Below are positions 1 to 8,300 of a stretch of 9,884 nt of DNA, one piece after another (within the stretch, counting starts at the first letter, position 1; each line of letters opens with the position of its first letter). Origin of the DNA: Geobacillus icigianus (lineage in GTDB: Bacteria; Bacillota; Bacilli; Bacillales; Anoxybacillaceae); NCBI RefSeq assembly GCF_000750005.1, contig NZ_JPYA01000176.1, forward strand, positions 1-9,884. The letters are read 5' to 3'. The notes beneath the pieces were generated by a model. That model had not been told where the DNA came from. It saw only the letters and a list, made by a program, of their open reading frames with translations, and made no database searches. The position numbers and the translations under genes were made by a program.

Positions 1-633
1 CTCGGCCTTTTTTACATCGTGGGCCACATGCTGTACAGCTTGTTCCGCTTTCTTTTCTGCATGCTGAAATACTTCCTTGGCCTTATGGCCGATATGCCCC
101 GCGTCTTTCGCTACTTCTTTGGCTGCGCGTTCAACTCTCTTTTCAATCTGATGCACCGCTCGATGCACGGCCTTCTCGGCTTTTTTCACATGGTGCGTTG
201 CATGTTTGACCACTTGTTCTGCTTTCTTTTCCGCGTGATGAAACGCTTCTCTCGCTTCGCGGCTGATGTGCACGACATCTTTCTTTACTTCCTTGGCCGC
301 GTGCTCAACTCTCTTTTCAACCTGATGCACCGCTCGATACACGGCCTTCTCGGCTTTTTTCACATGGTGCGTTGCATGCTTGACCACTTGTTCTACTTTC
401 TTTTCCGCGTGATGAAACGCTTCTTTCGCTTCGCGGCTGATGTGCACGACATCTTTCTTTACTTCTTTGGCCGCGTGCTCAACTCTCTTTTCAACTTGAT
501 GCACCGCTCGATGCATGGTCTTCTCGGCTTTTTTCAAGTCGCTGGCCACGTGTTTGGCTGTATTTTCTATTTTTTTCTCTACATAGTGGCTCGCCTTGCT
601 GAACATGTTGCCGATGGATTTCAAAAAGGACAT
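1..633 (-). CDS. Repetitive amphipathic-helix (LEA/apolipoprotein-like) protein, 3' end outside window
   Basis: The minus strand is open without a stop from position 633 to the left edge, giving the first 211 residues of a longer protein. I place the start at ATG 633 (MSFLKSIGNMF) because AGGTGG at 646-641 lies 7 bases upstream; the in-frame ATG at 639 is only one base from that site. After about 33 non-repeated residues come three copies of a 58-residue unit (residues 34-91, 92-149, 150-207). The unit is rich in Ala, Val, Lys, Glu and His, with no Cys or Trp and no Pro. Small or hydrophobic residues recur every 3-4 positions, about 16 steps per 58 residues (3.6 each), as in one long helix with a continuous apolar face. 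There is no signal peptide or membrane segment. LEA group 3, apolipoprotein-like and YtxH-type proteins look like this, as do helical stalks of polymorphic toxins; the C-terminus that would decide is missing. Function unknown. Confidence 0.75.
   Translation of the reverse strand, partial: MSFLKSIGNMFSKASHYVEKKIENTAKHVASDLKKAEKTMHRAVHQVEKRVEHAAKEVKKDVVHISREAKEAFHHAEKKVEQVVKHATHHVKKAEKAVYRAVHQVEKRVEHAAKEVKKDVVHISREAREAFHHAEKKAEQVVKHATHHVKKAEKAVHRAVHQIEKRVERAAKEVAKDAGHIGHKAKEVFQHAEKKAEQAVQHVAHDVKKAE
13..534 (-). repeat. Three tandem 174-bp repeats inside the helical protein gene
   Basis: Units at 13-186, 187-360 and 361-534 each span exactly 174 bases (58 codons), so copy-number changes keep the reading frame. 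The two right-hand units differ at about 8 of 174 positions by eye; the left unit is clearly more diverged, and partial copies extend beyond both ends. High identity between neighbours suggests recent duplication or gene conversion. Confidence 0.9.
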
Positions 634-742
634 ATTCATTCCACCTGCCTCTTATATCAAAAATGAATTGTCTCACTATGATGTATCGGCAGGTTTTATA
701 CAATTATTTAGTATTTTTGCTAAATTTCTTCGTACTTTGCCC

Positions 743-1222
743 CATCCCCATCAAGTTGAGAATTTTGGTCTTTGTGCATCGTCAAAAGCATGGTATCCTT
801 TCTAACGAACACTCTACGTTTAGAAAAGGTTTCTTTCATGGAAAAACAAATGCAAGCATGGATTCCAACCATTCGCCAGCTCTTTTCTCCCAAAGGAATA
901 ACCCGTCTCGTACGGAAAACAAGATTGATCCGGCGACAGCGTTCGTTAACGGCGGAAGCCTGTCTGACTCTCTGTGCATGGGGGATGGTTTGCTGTCCAA
1001 ACAGGTGCCTAAGCGGTTGTGTGCGGCCTTGACGCTCTGGCATGGCTGTTCCCTTTCAAGCGAGGGCTTGAATCAACGTTTTACCGATCGGGCTGTGGCG
1101 TTTTTGCGAGAAGTGTTTTTCCTTCTTCTCCTGCATCAACGTCCGTTGCTTTGGTCCACGATCCAAGCCTATCACACGAGTCTCGTCTTAAAATTTTTCT
1201 ACCGGTAGCCTTGACGGGTATG
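743..1222 (+). mobile_element. Internally deleted IS4-family (IS231-like) insertion sequence
   Basis: The left boundary is set by CATCCCCATCAAGTTGAGAA at 743-762, which closely resembles the terminal inverted repeat I remember for IS231 elements (CATGCCCATCAACTTAAG). A partial inverse copy, CTTGACGGGTATG, lies at 1210-1222 and matches the left end at 11 of 13 outer positions. Between them is only the N-terminal part of an IS4-type transposase, so most of the usual ~1.5-kb element has been lost. I see no target-site duplication. The right boundary is less certain than the left. Confidence 0.6.
838..1208 (+). pseudogene. IS4-family transposase, N-terminal fragment, frameshifted
   Basis: The reading begins at ATG 838, with AAAGG a few bases upstream, as MEKQMQAWIPTIRQLFSP and continues through RRQRSLTAEACLTLCAWG. 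At a run of five G (980-984) the frame must shift by one base to continue as LLSKQVPKRLCAALTLWHGC and then NQRFTDRAVAFLREVF, which is what I expect of the N-terminal domain of Geobacillus-type IS4 transposases. A second shift is needed near 1180 to read RLKIF, after which the DDE catalytic region should follow but is absent. The deletion joins this point nearly to the right terminal repeat. It cannot encode an active transposase. Recognition of the family is from memory of the protein pattern. Confidence 0.7.
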
Positions 1223-1259
1223 GGGAACACTCCTTCTTCCACCGCCGCCATTTGCCGGT

Positions 1260-1296
1260 GTCTGGCCAAGCCACCCCGACATGCAGCTGGCCAGAC
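1260..1296. repeat. Perfect 9-bp inverted repeat downstream of the HNH gene
   Basis: GTCTGGCCA at 1260-1268 is the exact inverse of TGGCCAGAC at 1288-1296, with a 19-base loop. It starts 14 bases past the HNH stop codon and could act as a 3' hairpin for that transcript, but no U-run follows on the minus strand, so it is not a canonical terminator. It may be left over from the neighbouring insertion debris. Confidence 0.45.
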
Positions 1297-1309
1297 GCTC
1301 AACTACAAA

Positions 1310-2086
1310 CTAAATCCTTCTACGTGCTTCAACAATCTCCCGCAATTCTTCAATCGATAAATTCCCTCTATGCAACATGGCATGGCAATTCGGGCAGACC
1401 GGACGCAAATCGTCAAACGGGTTCACCGTATATTGCTCACCAATCTCGCTCAGCGGAATGAGATGATGAACTTCGATAAATCCTTTCCCGATTTCTCCAT
1501 AAACTTGCTCAAAGTCAAATTGACAGACGGAACAACGGTAGCCGTGTTTTTGCAAACAAAGCCTCCGCGCCCTTACATTTCGTTCATACCGATTCACAGC
1601 AACCAGCTTTTTCCCGCCTTCGCGCAGCGAGACATCCTCCAACTCGCTCGGCAATAACGTATCGCTTTGATGATCCATGTCCGTTTGTTCGTATCGACGC
1701 ACCGCCTCGCGTAATTCAGGGCGCAATTGCCAAATATACTTATCGCGATGCTCTTCTCCTAAAAAAGGAATATGCCAATACCGTATTTTCCCGTCCTCAC
1801 GAATGGGAAACTGAACATCAGGGTATTTTCGAATAATGCGTTTTCCCAATCTTCCTACTTGAGCATTGAAAGGGGAATGGCTCACTTTGTTTAAAAAACG
1901 CGCCAGCTCTTTCCCCGATGCGCGACAATCCGGAAAATAATACAATGTTCGGATCAGCTCCACATCTTCTTCATGGAATACACTTCGATCGTTTAACATG
2001 TCCAACCATTGATCAGTGGATATGGCCAGCGGCTCAGCATAAATTTTCATTGTCATCCCCCAATGTGCATACATATGATCAACCAT
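1310..2086 (-). CDS. HNH endonuclease with uncharacterised N-terminal domain (McrA-like, possible modification-dependent nuclease)
   Basis: This 258-residue soluble protein has a C-terminal HNH (beta-beta-alpha metal) nuclease domain at about 175-245. CxxC at C185/C188 and CPNC at C231/C234 would bind structural zinc, the VHH pair at H207/H208 holds the general base, and N222 and H235/H239 fit the remaining HNH ligands. Residues ~20-135 form a separate domain ending in a YWHIPFLG...WQLRPEL motif, a layout I associate with McrA-like restriction HNH proteins; its ligand is unknown to me. The start at 2086 has GGAGG at 2094-2090, but the gap is only 3 bases; ATG 2050 (MKIYAEPL), preceded by a G-rich stretch, is an alternative that costs 12 residues. 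The gene follows the hsd operon in the same direction but beyond two terminators, so it is probably transcribed alone. Known relatives cut modified or invading DNA; that role here is inference. Confidence 0.85.
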   Translation of the reverse strand: MVDHMYAHWGMTMKIYAEPLAISTDQWLDMLNDRSVFHEEDVELIRTLYYFPDCRASGKELARFLNKVSHSPFNAQVGRLGKRIIRKYPDVQFPIREDGKIRYWHIPFLGEEHRDKYIWQLRPELREAVRRYEQTDMDHQSDTLLPSELEDVSLREGGKKLVAVNRYERNVRARRLCLQKHGYRCSVCQFDFEQVYGEIGKGFIEVHHLIPLSEIGEQYTVNPFDDLRPVCPNCHAMLHRGNLSIEELREIVEARRRI

Positions 2087-2130
2087 TTACCTCCAAAACT
2101 AATATTATTATGGGGGTAACATAAATTTAA

Positions 2131-2320
2131 AACACAGCCCTCGTCGCAAGCTGCACACGCCATTTCAAGGATGTGACTGATACGACGCACCTCCATCTCG
2201 CTACAGTAGGCAAGATCCGTTACCGTCTGCATCGCTACAAAGAGCCGTATTGCCTAGATAACGCGATGATGGCGCTGACTTCAACATCTACGAGCGAAAA
2301 ACTCCTTCTCTTTCCTTAGT
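2131..2320 (+). pseudogene. Possible IS605-type OrfB/TnpB scrap in the HNH-hsdS spacer
   Basis: The 2087-2448 spacer holds no intact gene. One plus-strand frame (open from 2131 to a TAG at 2318-2320) reads FKDVTDTTHLHLATVGKIRY followed by RLHRYKEP. This recalls the 'lhLPKiGkirykLHR' segment of TnpB/OrfB proteins of IS200/IS605 elements. Only about 30 residues look related and no RuvC motif is present, so at best this is a relic. The rest of the spacer shows only the two terminators of the hsd operon. Confidence 0.22.
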
Positions 2321-2349
2321 TTGTCAAGGATTCATTCGACAATGGATAC

Positions 2350-2378
2350 AAAAAATCCTCCCGATTTTCGTCGGAAGG
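2350..2378 (-). terminator. Second rho-independent terminator after hsdS
   Basis: Read on the minus strand, CCTTCCGA and TCGGGAGG (2378-2371 and 2364-2357) pair at 7 of 8 positions around a CGAAAA loop and are followed by ATTTTTTG. It sits about 70 bases beyond the hsdS stop, downstream of a first terminator, so the two act as a tandem stop. Confidence 0.65.
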
Positions 2379-2398
2379 GTGGAAATGGTAGTGAAGAG

Positions 2399-2434
2399 AA
2401 AAAAGAGCTCACCCCCTCCTTGTTGAGTGAACTC
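2399..2434 (-). terminator. Rho-independent terminator of the hsdRMS operon
   Basis: Starting 15 bases after the hsdS stop, the minus strand reads GAGTTCAC, a 14-base loop, then GTGAGCTC (7 of 8 pairs), followed directly by TTTTTTCTCTT. This is a standard hairpin plus U-run and marks the end of the operon. Confidence 0.75.
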
Positions 2435-2448
2435 TTATATAAAATGGT

Positions 2449-3876
2449 TTATTTCGATTTCAGCACTTCTTTTAACAACTCAATGGCATGTTGATCGGTT
2501 GGATCGTTTGTACCAAGTTCGCCACGAAAGGCTTTGTTGAGAATAGCTTGCTTTAATAAATCAAGTTTTTGTTCGACTTCTAAAACTATTTCTTTTTCAG
2601 TCTCTAATTTACTTAATAAATTGTCTACCTTCTCAGCAATGCGTTTTTGTTCGTGGACAGGTGGTAATGGAACACTAAGCTCCCCTATAATTTGGGCGTT
2701 CGCTCCCGGCTGCGCAATTCCTTTTTTTACAACAGTTATTTGTTTCCAATACATTGGAGTTTTTAGATAATTCCATAGATATGGTGAATTCAAATCATCA
2801 TTCGTAGTTAATCTAATCAAATAAGAAGCAAAAACTGAACAAGAAGGTACATCATCTATCAAAAAACTTTTGCCAGTTGTTGCCCCTGTTCTTGCAATAA
2901 CGATATCTCCTTTATTCAGTTTATATTTTTCTAACAAATCTTCATCGATCTTACAATAAGGGACTGTTCCCCAGTCTACACTATCATTTTGTATATCCGT
3001 TATACGTAGATATTTCGGACCTTCCTCTAAAGTCGATGATGATGCCGTGTATCCATATTGTAATCTTTTTAAGCAGGATTTTAACTTTACCCATCCCCAA
3101 TTCTCCGGCACTTCATATGGTTGTTCTTCCTTCGGGATAAGGTCTTTTTGTTTTATAGTATCGGAAGCTTCAAGCATACTCTGCTCATTAGGATCATTTG
3201 TACCTAATTGTCCCTTAAACGCCTTATCCAAAATCGCCGCCCGTCGAAGTTCAAACGACTCCTTCACTTCCTCAATCAACCGCTTCGCTTCATCAATTTT
3301 CGCAAAAAGACGCTCGACTTTCTCAGCAATGCGTTTTTGTTCGTGTAAAGGAGCTAAAGGCACCTCTATTTCCTTTAGCCTACTCGCTTTTATCCCAGAA
3401 ACAGTAGTTCCAGTAGCGTTACTTTTAATTAGAGCTTGCATTTGTGGACTCATTAAACAATATTTAAAGAAAGTCTTTTCAAGTGGCTGATAAGGGGAGA
3501 TTGTGATAATCCTTTGAGCGAGCGCAATTTTCTCATTAATATCCAATTGAGCCACATTCCCTAAAGGTGCTTCGGTTGTAAATAATATATCACCCACATT
3601 TGGAATCCCTCTAGTCATCCATGAATCATAATCTTTTTCACTAATAAATTCTTTAGGTTCGTCTTGGATATAACCCATTCTAACATTTTTAGCAGTGATT
3701 AGTCTTATACCTGATTCAGTTTTTTTAGGTGTCTTACCTCGATAGTCAATAAACCTACTAATACTACCTAGTCTAACCCACACCCAATTCCCCGGCACTT
3801 CATACGGCTGTTCGTCTTCCGGTACTAACGCTTCTTCTAGCAGTTCTTCCAGCGATTTTTGTTTCGTTTTGCTCAT
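2449..3876 (-). CDS. hsdS: Type I restriction-modification specificity subunit S
   Basis: HsdS reads the bipartite DNA target and bridges two HsdM subunits; with HsdR the complex cuts unmethylated DNA. At 475 residues it is full length for the family. It is a tandem duplication: each half starts with EQPYEVPxNW (residues 22 and 251), continues into a target recognition domain (about 30-175 and 260-405), and ends with PLxPxHEQKRIAEKV (from about 173 and 403) leading into a long coiled-coil spacer and a KAFxGxLGTNDP motif. The two recognition domains are unlike each other, so an asymmetric target is expected; its bases cannot be read from sequence. ATG 3876 overlaps the hsdM stop in TAATG, with GAGGTG 8 bases upstream, so translation is probably coupled. 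The recognition domains look AT-richer than the conserved helices, as is usual where these domains are exchanged. No frameshift is visible. Confidence 0.96.
   Translation of the reverse strand: MSKTKQKSLEELLEEALVPEDEQPYEVPGNWVWVRLGSISRFIDYRGKTPKKTESGIRLITAKNVRMGYIQDEPKEFISEKDYDSWMTRGIPNVGDILFTTEAPLGNVAQLDINEKIALAQRIITISPYQPLEKTFFKYCLMSPQMQALIKSNATGTTVSGIKASRLKEIEVPLAPLHEQKRIAEKVERLFAKIDEAKRLIEEVKESFELRRAAILDKAFKGQLGTNDPNEQSMLEASDTIKQKDLIPKEEQPYEVPENWGWVKLKSCLKRLQYGYTASSSTLEEGPKYLRITDIQNDSVDWGTVPYCKIDEDLLEKYKLNKGDIVIARTGATTGKSFLIDDVPSCSVFASYLIRLTTNDDLNSPYLWNYLKTPMYWKQITVVKKGIAQPGANAQIIGELSVPLPPVHEQKRIAEKVDNLLSKLETEKEIVLEVEQKLDLLKQAILNKAFRGELGTNDPTDQHAIELLKEVLKSK
2630..3345 (-). repeat. Direct-repeat pair within hsdS
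   Basis: A 26-base stretch is identical at 2630-2655 and 3320-3345, exactly 690 bases (230 codons) apart. It encodes the HEQKRIAEKV segment at the start of each coiled-coil spacer. Recombination between the copies would delete one recognition domain in frame; exchange with another hsdS could swap one. Confidence 0.85.
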
Positions 3877-5351
3877 TATTTAAGCACCTCAGATGTTTCT
3901 GCTACTTTCAGCACTTCGTTCGTTGCTTGGTAGCTATTAGGTTGTTCGACCGCTTTTAGCTCGGCGATGACTTCGTTTAGCAGCGAAATCGCCAATTCTA
4001 ATTTTTCCACCGCTTCTTCGGCGGAGTCGATCGGGTCTGGCAAGTTTTCGTAGACGGATAGGGATTCATCAGCAATTAAGCCAATATCTAAGCTGTCGTC
4101 TTTTTTCGCAATGTCTTCCCTTGTAAACACATTCCAGCGCTCGTCTTTGACTTGACGGCGGTCTTCTGCTGTGTAGGCCTTGATAAATCCTGCAAAATGT
4201 TCTTTCGTCAACGGATTCCGCTTGCCGAAAGACGGCATGTTCGTCCGTAAATCGTACACCCATACTTCTTTCGTGTTGCCGACGTCGGTTTTTCCGCGGG
4301 TGAAGAATAAAACGTTCGTTTTCACCCCTTGGGCGTAGAAAATCCCGGTCGGCAAGCGTAAAATCGTATGCAAGTTGCATTTGTCCATTAAGTCGCGACG
4401 AATGTCGGCGCCGACTCCGCCTTCGAACAAGACGTTGTCAGGGACAACGACAGCGGCTCGTGCTTTTCCATTCGGTTTCAAAGCTCGGTAAATGTGTTGC
4501 AAGAAGTTCAGCTGCTTGTTTGATGTTGTAAAGGTAAAGTCTGTTCGTGTTGCCCGTTCGCCGCCTTTTTTCGTCCCAAACGGCGGATTCGTTAAGATCA
4601 CGTCATAATTTTTCAAACGCTCACCAAGTGATGAGAGGGTATCGCCTAACAAGATTTCACCATGGACATCATGAAGCAGCGCGTTCATGACCGCTAAGCG
4701 ATGCGTATCTCTGACCAGCTCTACTCCGGAGAAGGCCTTGTATTTTTGAAATTCAATTTCTTCTTGGGATAAGTCAAAATAATCATCCGTCTGCTCACGC
4801 ACATGACGATCGGCCGCGATCATAAAGCCGAAGGTTCCCGCGGCAGGGTCATGGCAGCGCTCGCCGGGCTGTGGATTTACGAGCTCGACAATGACATCAA
4901 TAAGGACGCGAGGCGTAAAATATTGCCCCGCTCCTGATTTGACTTCACTCGCGTTCTTTTCTAACAGTCCTTCGTACAAATCGCCTAAACCTTCTTGCTT
5001 CGCGTTATACCAATCTAAGTTATTGATGGATTGAACAATTTTTTCTAGATTCTTTGGTTCTCTAATGTTCGATGTCGCGTCCGTATAAATTTGTTTTAAT
5101 AATTCATTTTCCTCTTTTCCTAAATCAAGCAACAACTGTTGGTAATGCTCTTTTAGTTCAATCCCGTCTCTTGCCACTAACGAATCCCAGCGATAGTTTT
5201 CGGGAATGATATATTCTTGACCGGTTTCTTTCATCATTTTTAAAAATAACAGATAAGTTAGCTCTGTAACGTATTGATGATAGGTAATTCCATCATCACG
5301 TAGAACATTACATAAGTTCCAAAGCTTTTGTACGATTTCTCTGTTGTTCAT
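3876..5351 (-). CDS. hsdM: Type I restriction-modification DNA adenine methyltransferase subunit M
   Basis: HsdM transfers a methyl group from S-adenosylmethionine to N6 of adenine at the site chosen by HsdS, protecting host DNA. The 491-residue protein carries the HsdM N-terminal helical domain (about 6-130), the AGQYFTPR sequence (141-148) that opens the catalytic domain, motif I DPAAGTFGF (168-176) for cofactor binding, and catalytic motif IV NPPF (255-258), the N6-adenine form. The C-terminal end (about 445-491) is helical and acidic, suited to contact with HsdS. ATG 5351 directly follows the hsdR stop (TAGATG), with AAGGAG about 9 bases upstream inside hsdR; the stop shares one base with the hsdS start. 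The gene is intact, so the system should be able to methylate. Confidence 0.97.
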   Translation of the reverse strand: MNNREIVQKLWNLCNVLRDDGITYHQYVTELTYLLFLKMMKETGQEYIIPENYRWDSLVARDGIELKEHYQQLLLDLGKEENELLKQIYTDATSNIREPKNLEKIVQSINNLDWYNAKQEGLGDLYEGLLEKNASEVKSGAGQYFTPRVLIDVIVELVNPQPGERCHDPAAGTFGFMIAADRHVREQTDDYFDLSQEEIEFQKYKAFSGVELVRDTHRLAVMNALLHDVHGEILLGDTLSSLGERLKNYDVILTNPPFGTKKGGERATRTDFTFTTSNKQLNFLQHIYRALKPNGKARAAVVVPDNVLFEGGVGADIRRDLMDKCNLHTILRLPTGIFYAQGVKTNVLFFTRGKTDVGNTKEVWVYDLRTNMPSFGKRNPLTKEHFAGFIKAYTAEDRRQVKDERWNVFTREDIAKKDDSLDIGLIADESLSVYENLPDPIDSAEEAVEKLELAISLLNEVIAELKAVEQPNSYQATNEVLKVAETSEVLK

Positions 5352-8300
5352 CTACGCTTGCTCCTTCTTCGAATAGTTGTATAAGTTGTGATTAATTTCG
5401 CGAACAATGTGAGCCAATTGTCCGTCGAAAATTTTATTTAATTGTTGGAAGCCTCCGTGGCTTTTAAACGGCTCATAGTCAAACGCTTTTTCCGGATCGG
5501 GATGAAGAACGGATTCTTGCAGCAATTGCTTTTCAATGCGTTCGAGCCATTTCTTTTGCACCGGCGGCCATGCTTTCATTTGGTAAATCTTTTTCATGGC
5601 GTTTTTAATCCGTTCTTCATGGCTAATGAGCGGATCGCCTAGTGCTTGTTGGCGAATGAAGGCGATGATGTCCGCCGTGATGTCTTCGTTTTTCGCCTCC
5701 CGCCACGCCGCTTGCAGTTTTTTCTCGGAAAAGCCTTTTTGGTCCAGTTCAAGCAGCAGCTTTTTCAGTTCTTCCCTCGTTAGCTCGGTCGGCCGCTGGC
5801 AAACGATCATTAAAGCCGGAATTTTGTTCATATTGTTGCGAATAAATTCGCCGAACGACTGCAAGTAGTCGTCTGGCTTTTCCGCGTTTCCGTAGCCGCG
5901 TTTGACCGCGATCAGTTGATCCTCATGTCTGGAAATATATTGCTTATTTTCCCGGTAGCGATTTTCATCCATATAGCGGAACATCGACTTGTACTCTTTT
6001 AATTGTACAGGTAATTCCTCCGGCGGCAAGGCTTTTACCCAATCGATAAACTCATCGACCGTTTTGCCGCCGGACAGCACTTGAAAGTCTTGGTGCTGCC
6101 GATCGGACCATTTCCACTTTTTCCGCTGGATCTTGGCGATAAGTTGTTCTTTTTGATAGTGAAGATGTTCTGTTTTTTCTAGTCCCTCTAGTTCTTCGAC
6201 TAACTGGGTCAGCGAAATATTCGGGCGCGTTACGACCGGTTTCATGCTCGTATACGGCTTTAAAGATTCATAAATCCCAACCGCGTCAAAAATTTTAAAA
6301 TGGTCTTTTCGGATTTCTTCACATCTTCTCGTCGCGCGTCCTAACATTTGTTCATACAGAATGCGCGAGCGGACACGCCGCAAGAAGACGAGATTCGTAA
6401 TCGCCGGCACGTCCACCCCCGTCGTCAGCAAATCAACGGTAACGACAATGGTTGGATATTTTTCATTTTTAAAGCGGCGGATCGCCCCGGAAGGATCTTT
6501 AATTGAACCGGTAATTTTCATCACCGCGTTGTCTTCGACTTCGCCGTATAGAGTTTCGAACTCTTCTTTTAAAAGGCGAACGACTAAATCAGCGTGATCA
6601 TCCGTAGCGGCAAAAATTAACGTTTTTCCTTCGTCATCCGGAGAAATATAGTTCGTCAATTCGCGAATGATGACACGATTAAAGCTTTCGGTAATGACTT
6701 TGGTGTTAAACTGCGACACGTCAATGTTGACTTCGTCTTCTAAATACTCTTGCGAAATCGTTCCTGTCACCGTGTCATACACATCGACCGTTTCCCCTTT
6801 CGCCCACGTAATCCCTTCTTTTTTCAACACCGTTTCAAATTGATACGGGGGTTCATGGTCGACTAAATAGCCATCCACTACCGCTTCTCGGTAAGAATAC
6901 GTGAAGACCGGCGGCCCAAAAATTTCTGTCGTATGAAGCGCCGGCGTCGCCGTCAATCCGATGCGGACGGCATCAAAATAATCGAGCACTTTGCGGTATT
7001 TGCTGACGTAGTCTTGATGATCGCGAAATTGCAGTTCGACCTCATCCATTTCTTTATCTAGCGTATAACCGCGGTGGGCTTCGTCCACAATGATGCAATC
7101 ATACTGATCCACCGGCGGGATGTCTTCCGAGCGGTCGTTATAAAAAATTCGTTTTAACATCCCTTGTACGGTCGCGATATGCACTTTCGTTTCGTTGTCT
7201 GGTTTTTGATCGTATAACGATTGTAAACTATAAATTTCGGTGAACGTATGGAAACTTTCCATCTTGCTTTCTTTAAACGCGCTTTCTGCTTGTTCCGCTA
7301 GCGCTTTTCGGTCGACAAGGAATAAGATACGGTTAAAGCGTTTCGCTTTAAGCAATCGGTAAATAAGGCCAATCGCCATTCTCGTCTTCCCTGTTCCGGT
7401 TGCCATGGCGATTAAAATGCTGCGTCTTTTCTCTTCGAGTGCTTTTTCAACCGCTTGAATGGCTTTCACTTGGTAAGGTCTTAATTTCAAATAATCAAAC
7501 TTTTCATCACGCAAAAATTGTTCTGAACGCTCAATGTCCTGTTCCAATAGCTTTTTCAGCCCACTAGGGGTATACCATCCTTGAAGCGGACGCGGATGAT
7601 TGGTCGATTTACGAGCGTCTAAAAACCAAATGCCTGATTTTTGTTCGAGTTGTTTTAAATACGGCCGCCCATTCGTGGCAAAGAGAAACGGAACAAAATA
7701 GTCTCCCCACGGCTCATGGATCACTTCGTTGCCATGTCGAACGACTAATTGGGCATATTCTTTTGCTTGTTCAATGTCCGCTGGAATATCTTTGCTGGCG
7801 CGTTTCGCCTCGATGATGCCCACCAGCTCAAGACCAATAAATAGCGCATAATCGGCGTAACCGCGTTTTAAAGGCCATTCGGCGATGGCCATGTTTCGCC
7901 CTTTTTCCGGGCGAACGCCTTTGGAGAACCGCAACTTTTCAGAGTCCGCCTCCCACCCGGCCTCTCGTAATTGTTGGTCAATAAGAAGACGGGTTTCCGC
8001 CTCCGTCAATTCGAAGTTCGCGATGGCACGTTGAGAGAATTCACGTCGTTTTTGCTTCTCTTCACTGCTAATATATAGCTGTTCTTTCCGTATCTTTTCA
8101 AGCTCCGTTTCCAATCGAGCGAGCTTTTCTTCGTATGATTGAACGATCTGATCGAACTCATCTGTTGTGATAGAGGTTTGCGGTGTCGGTTCGATATACT
8201 CCGGAGCTTGGAATGACCAATCGCCATACACTTCCATAAACCAAACAGCAATGCGGAACGCCATATGCAATAAAGCCTTTGCTTCGTTTACTTCTCCATA

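Noticed and set aside
13..534. CRISPR-like or other functional DNA repeat array
   Set aside because: The 174-bp units are directly adjacent without spacers and are an exact multiple of three within an open frame, so they are protein-coding repeats.
19..666. Plus-strand 215-codon open frame, Phe/Leu/His-rich with repeats, looking like a membrane protein
   Set aside because: It is the antisense shadow of the minus-strand repeat gene. The minus frame has a proper ribosome binding site and a regular amphipathic pattern; the plus frame has no ribosome binding site and runs into the minus gene's own leader.
663..1208. Intact 181-codon plus-strand gene
   Set aside because: Only its second half resembles a protein (IS4 transposase), and the matching N-terminal part is in another frame; the first half crosses the element's terminal repeat.
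4069..4380. 103-codon minus-strand frame inside hsdM
   Set aside because: It lies out of frame within the intact, well-conserved hsdM and has no recognisable domain or ribosome binding site.
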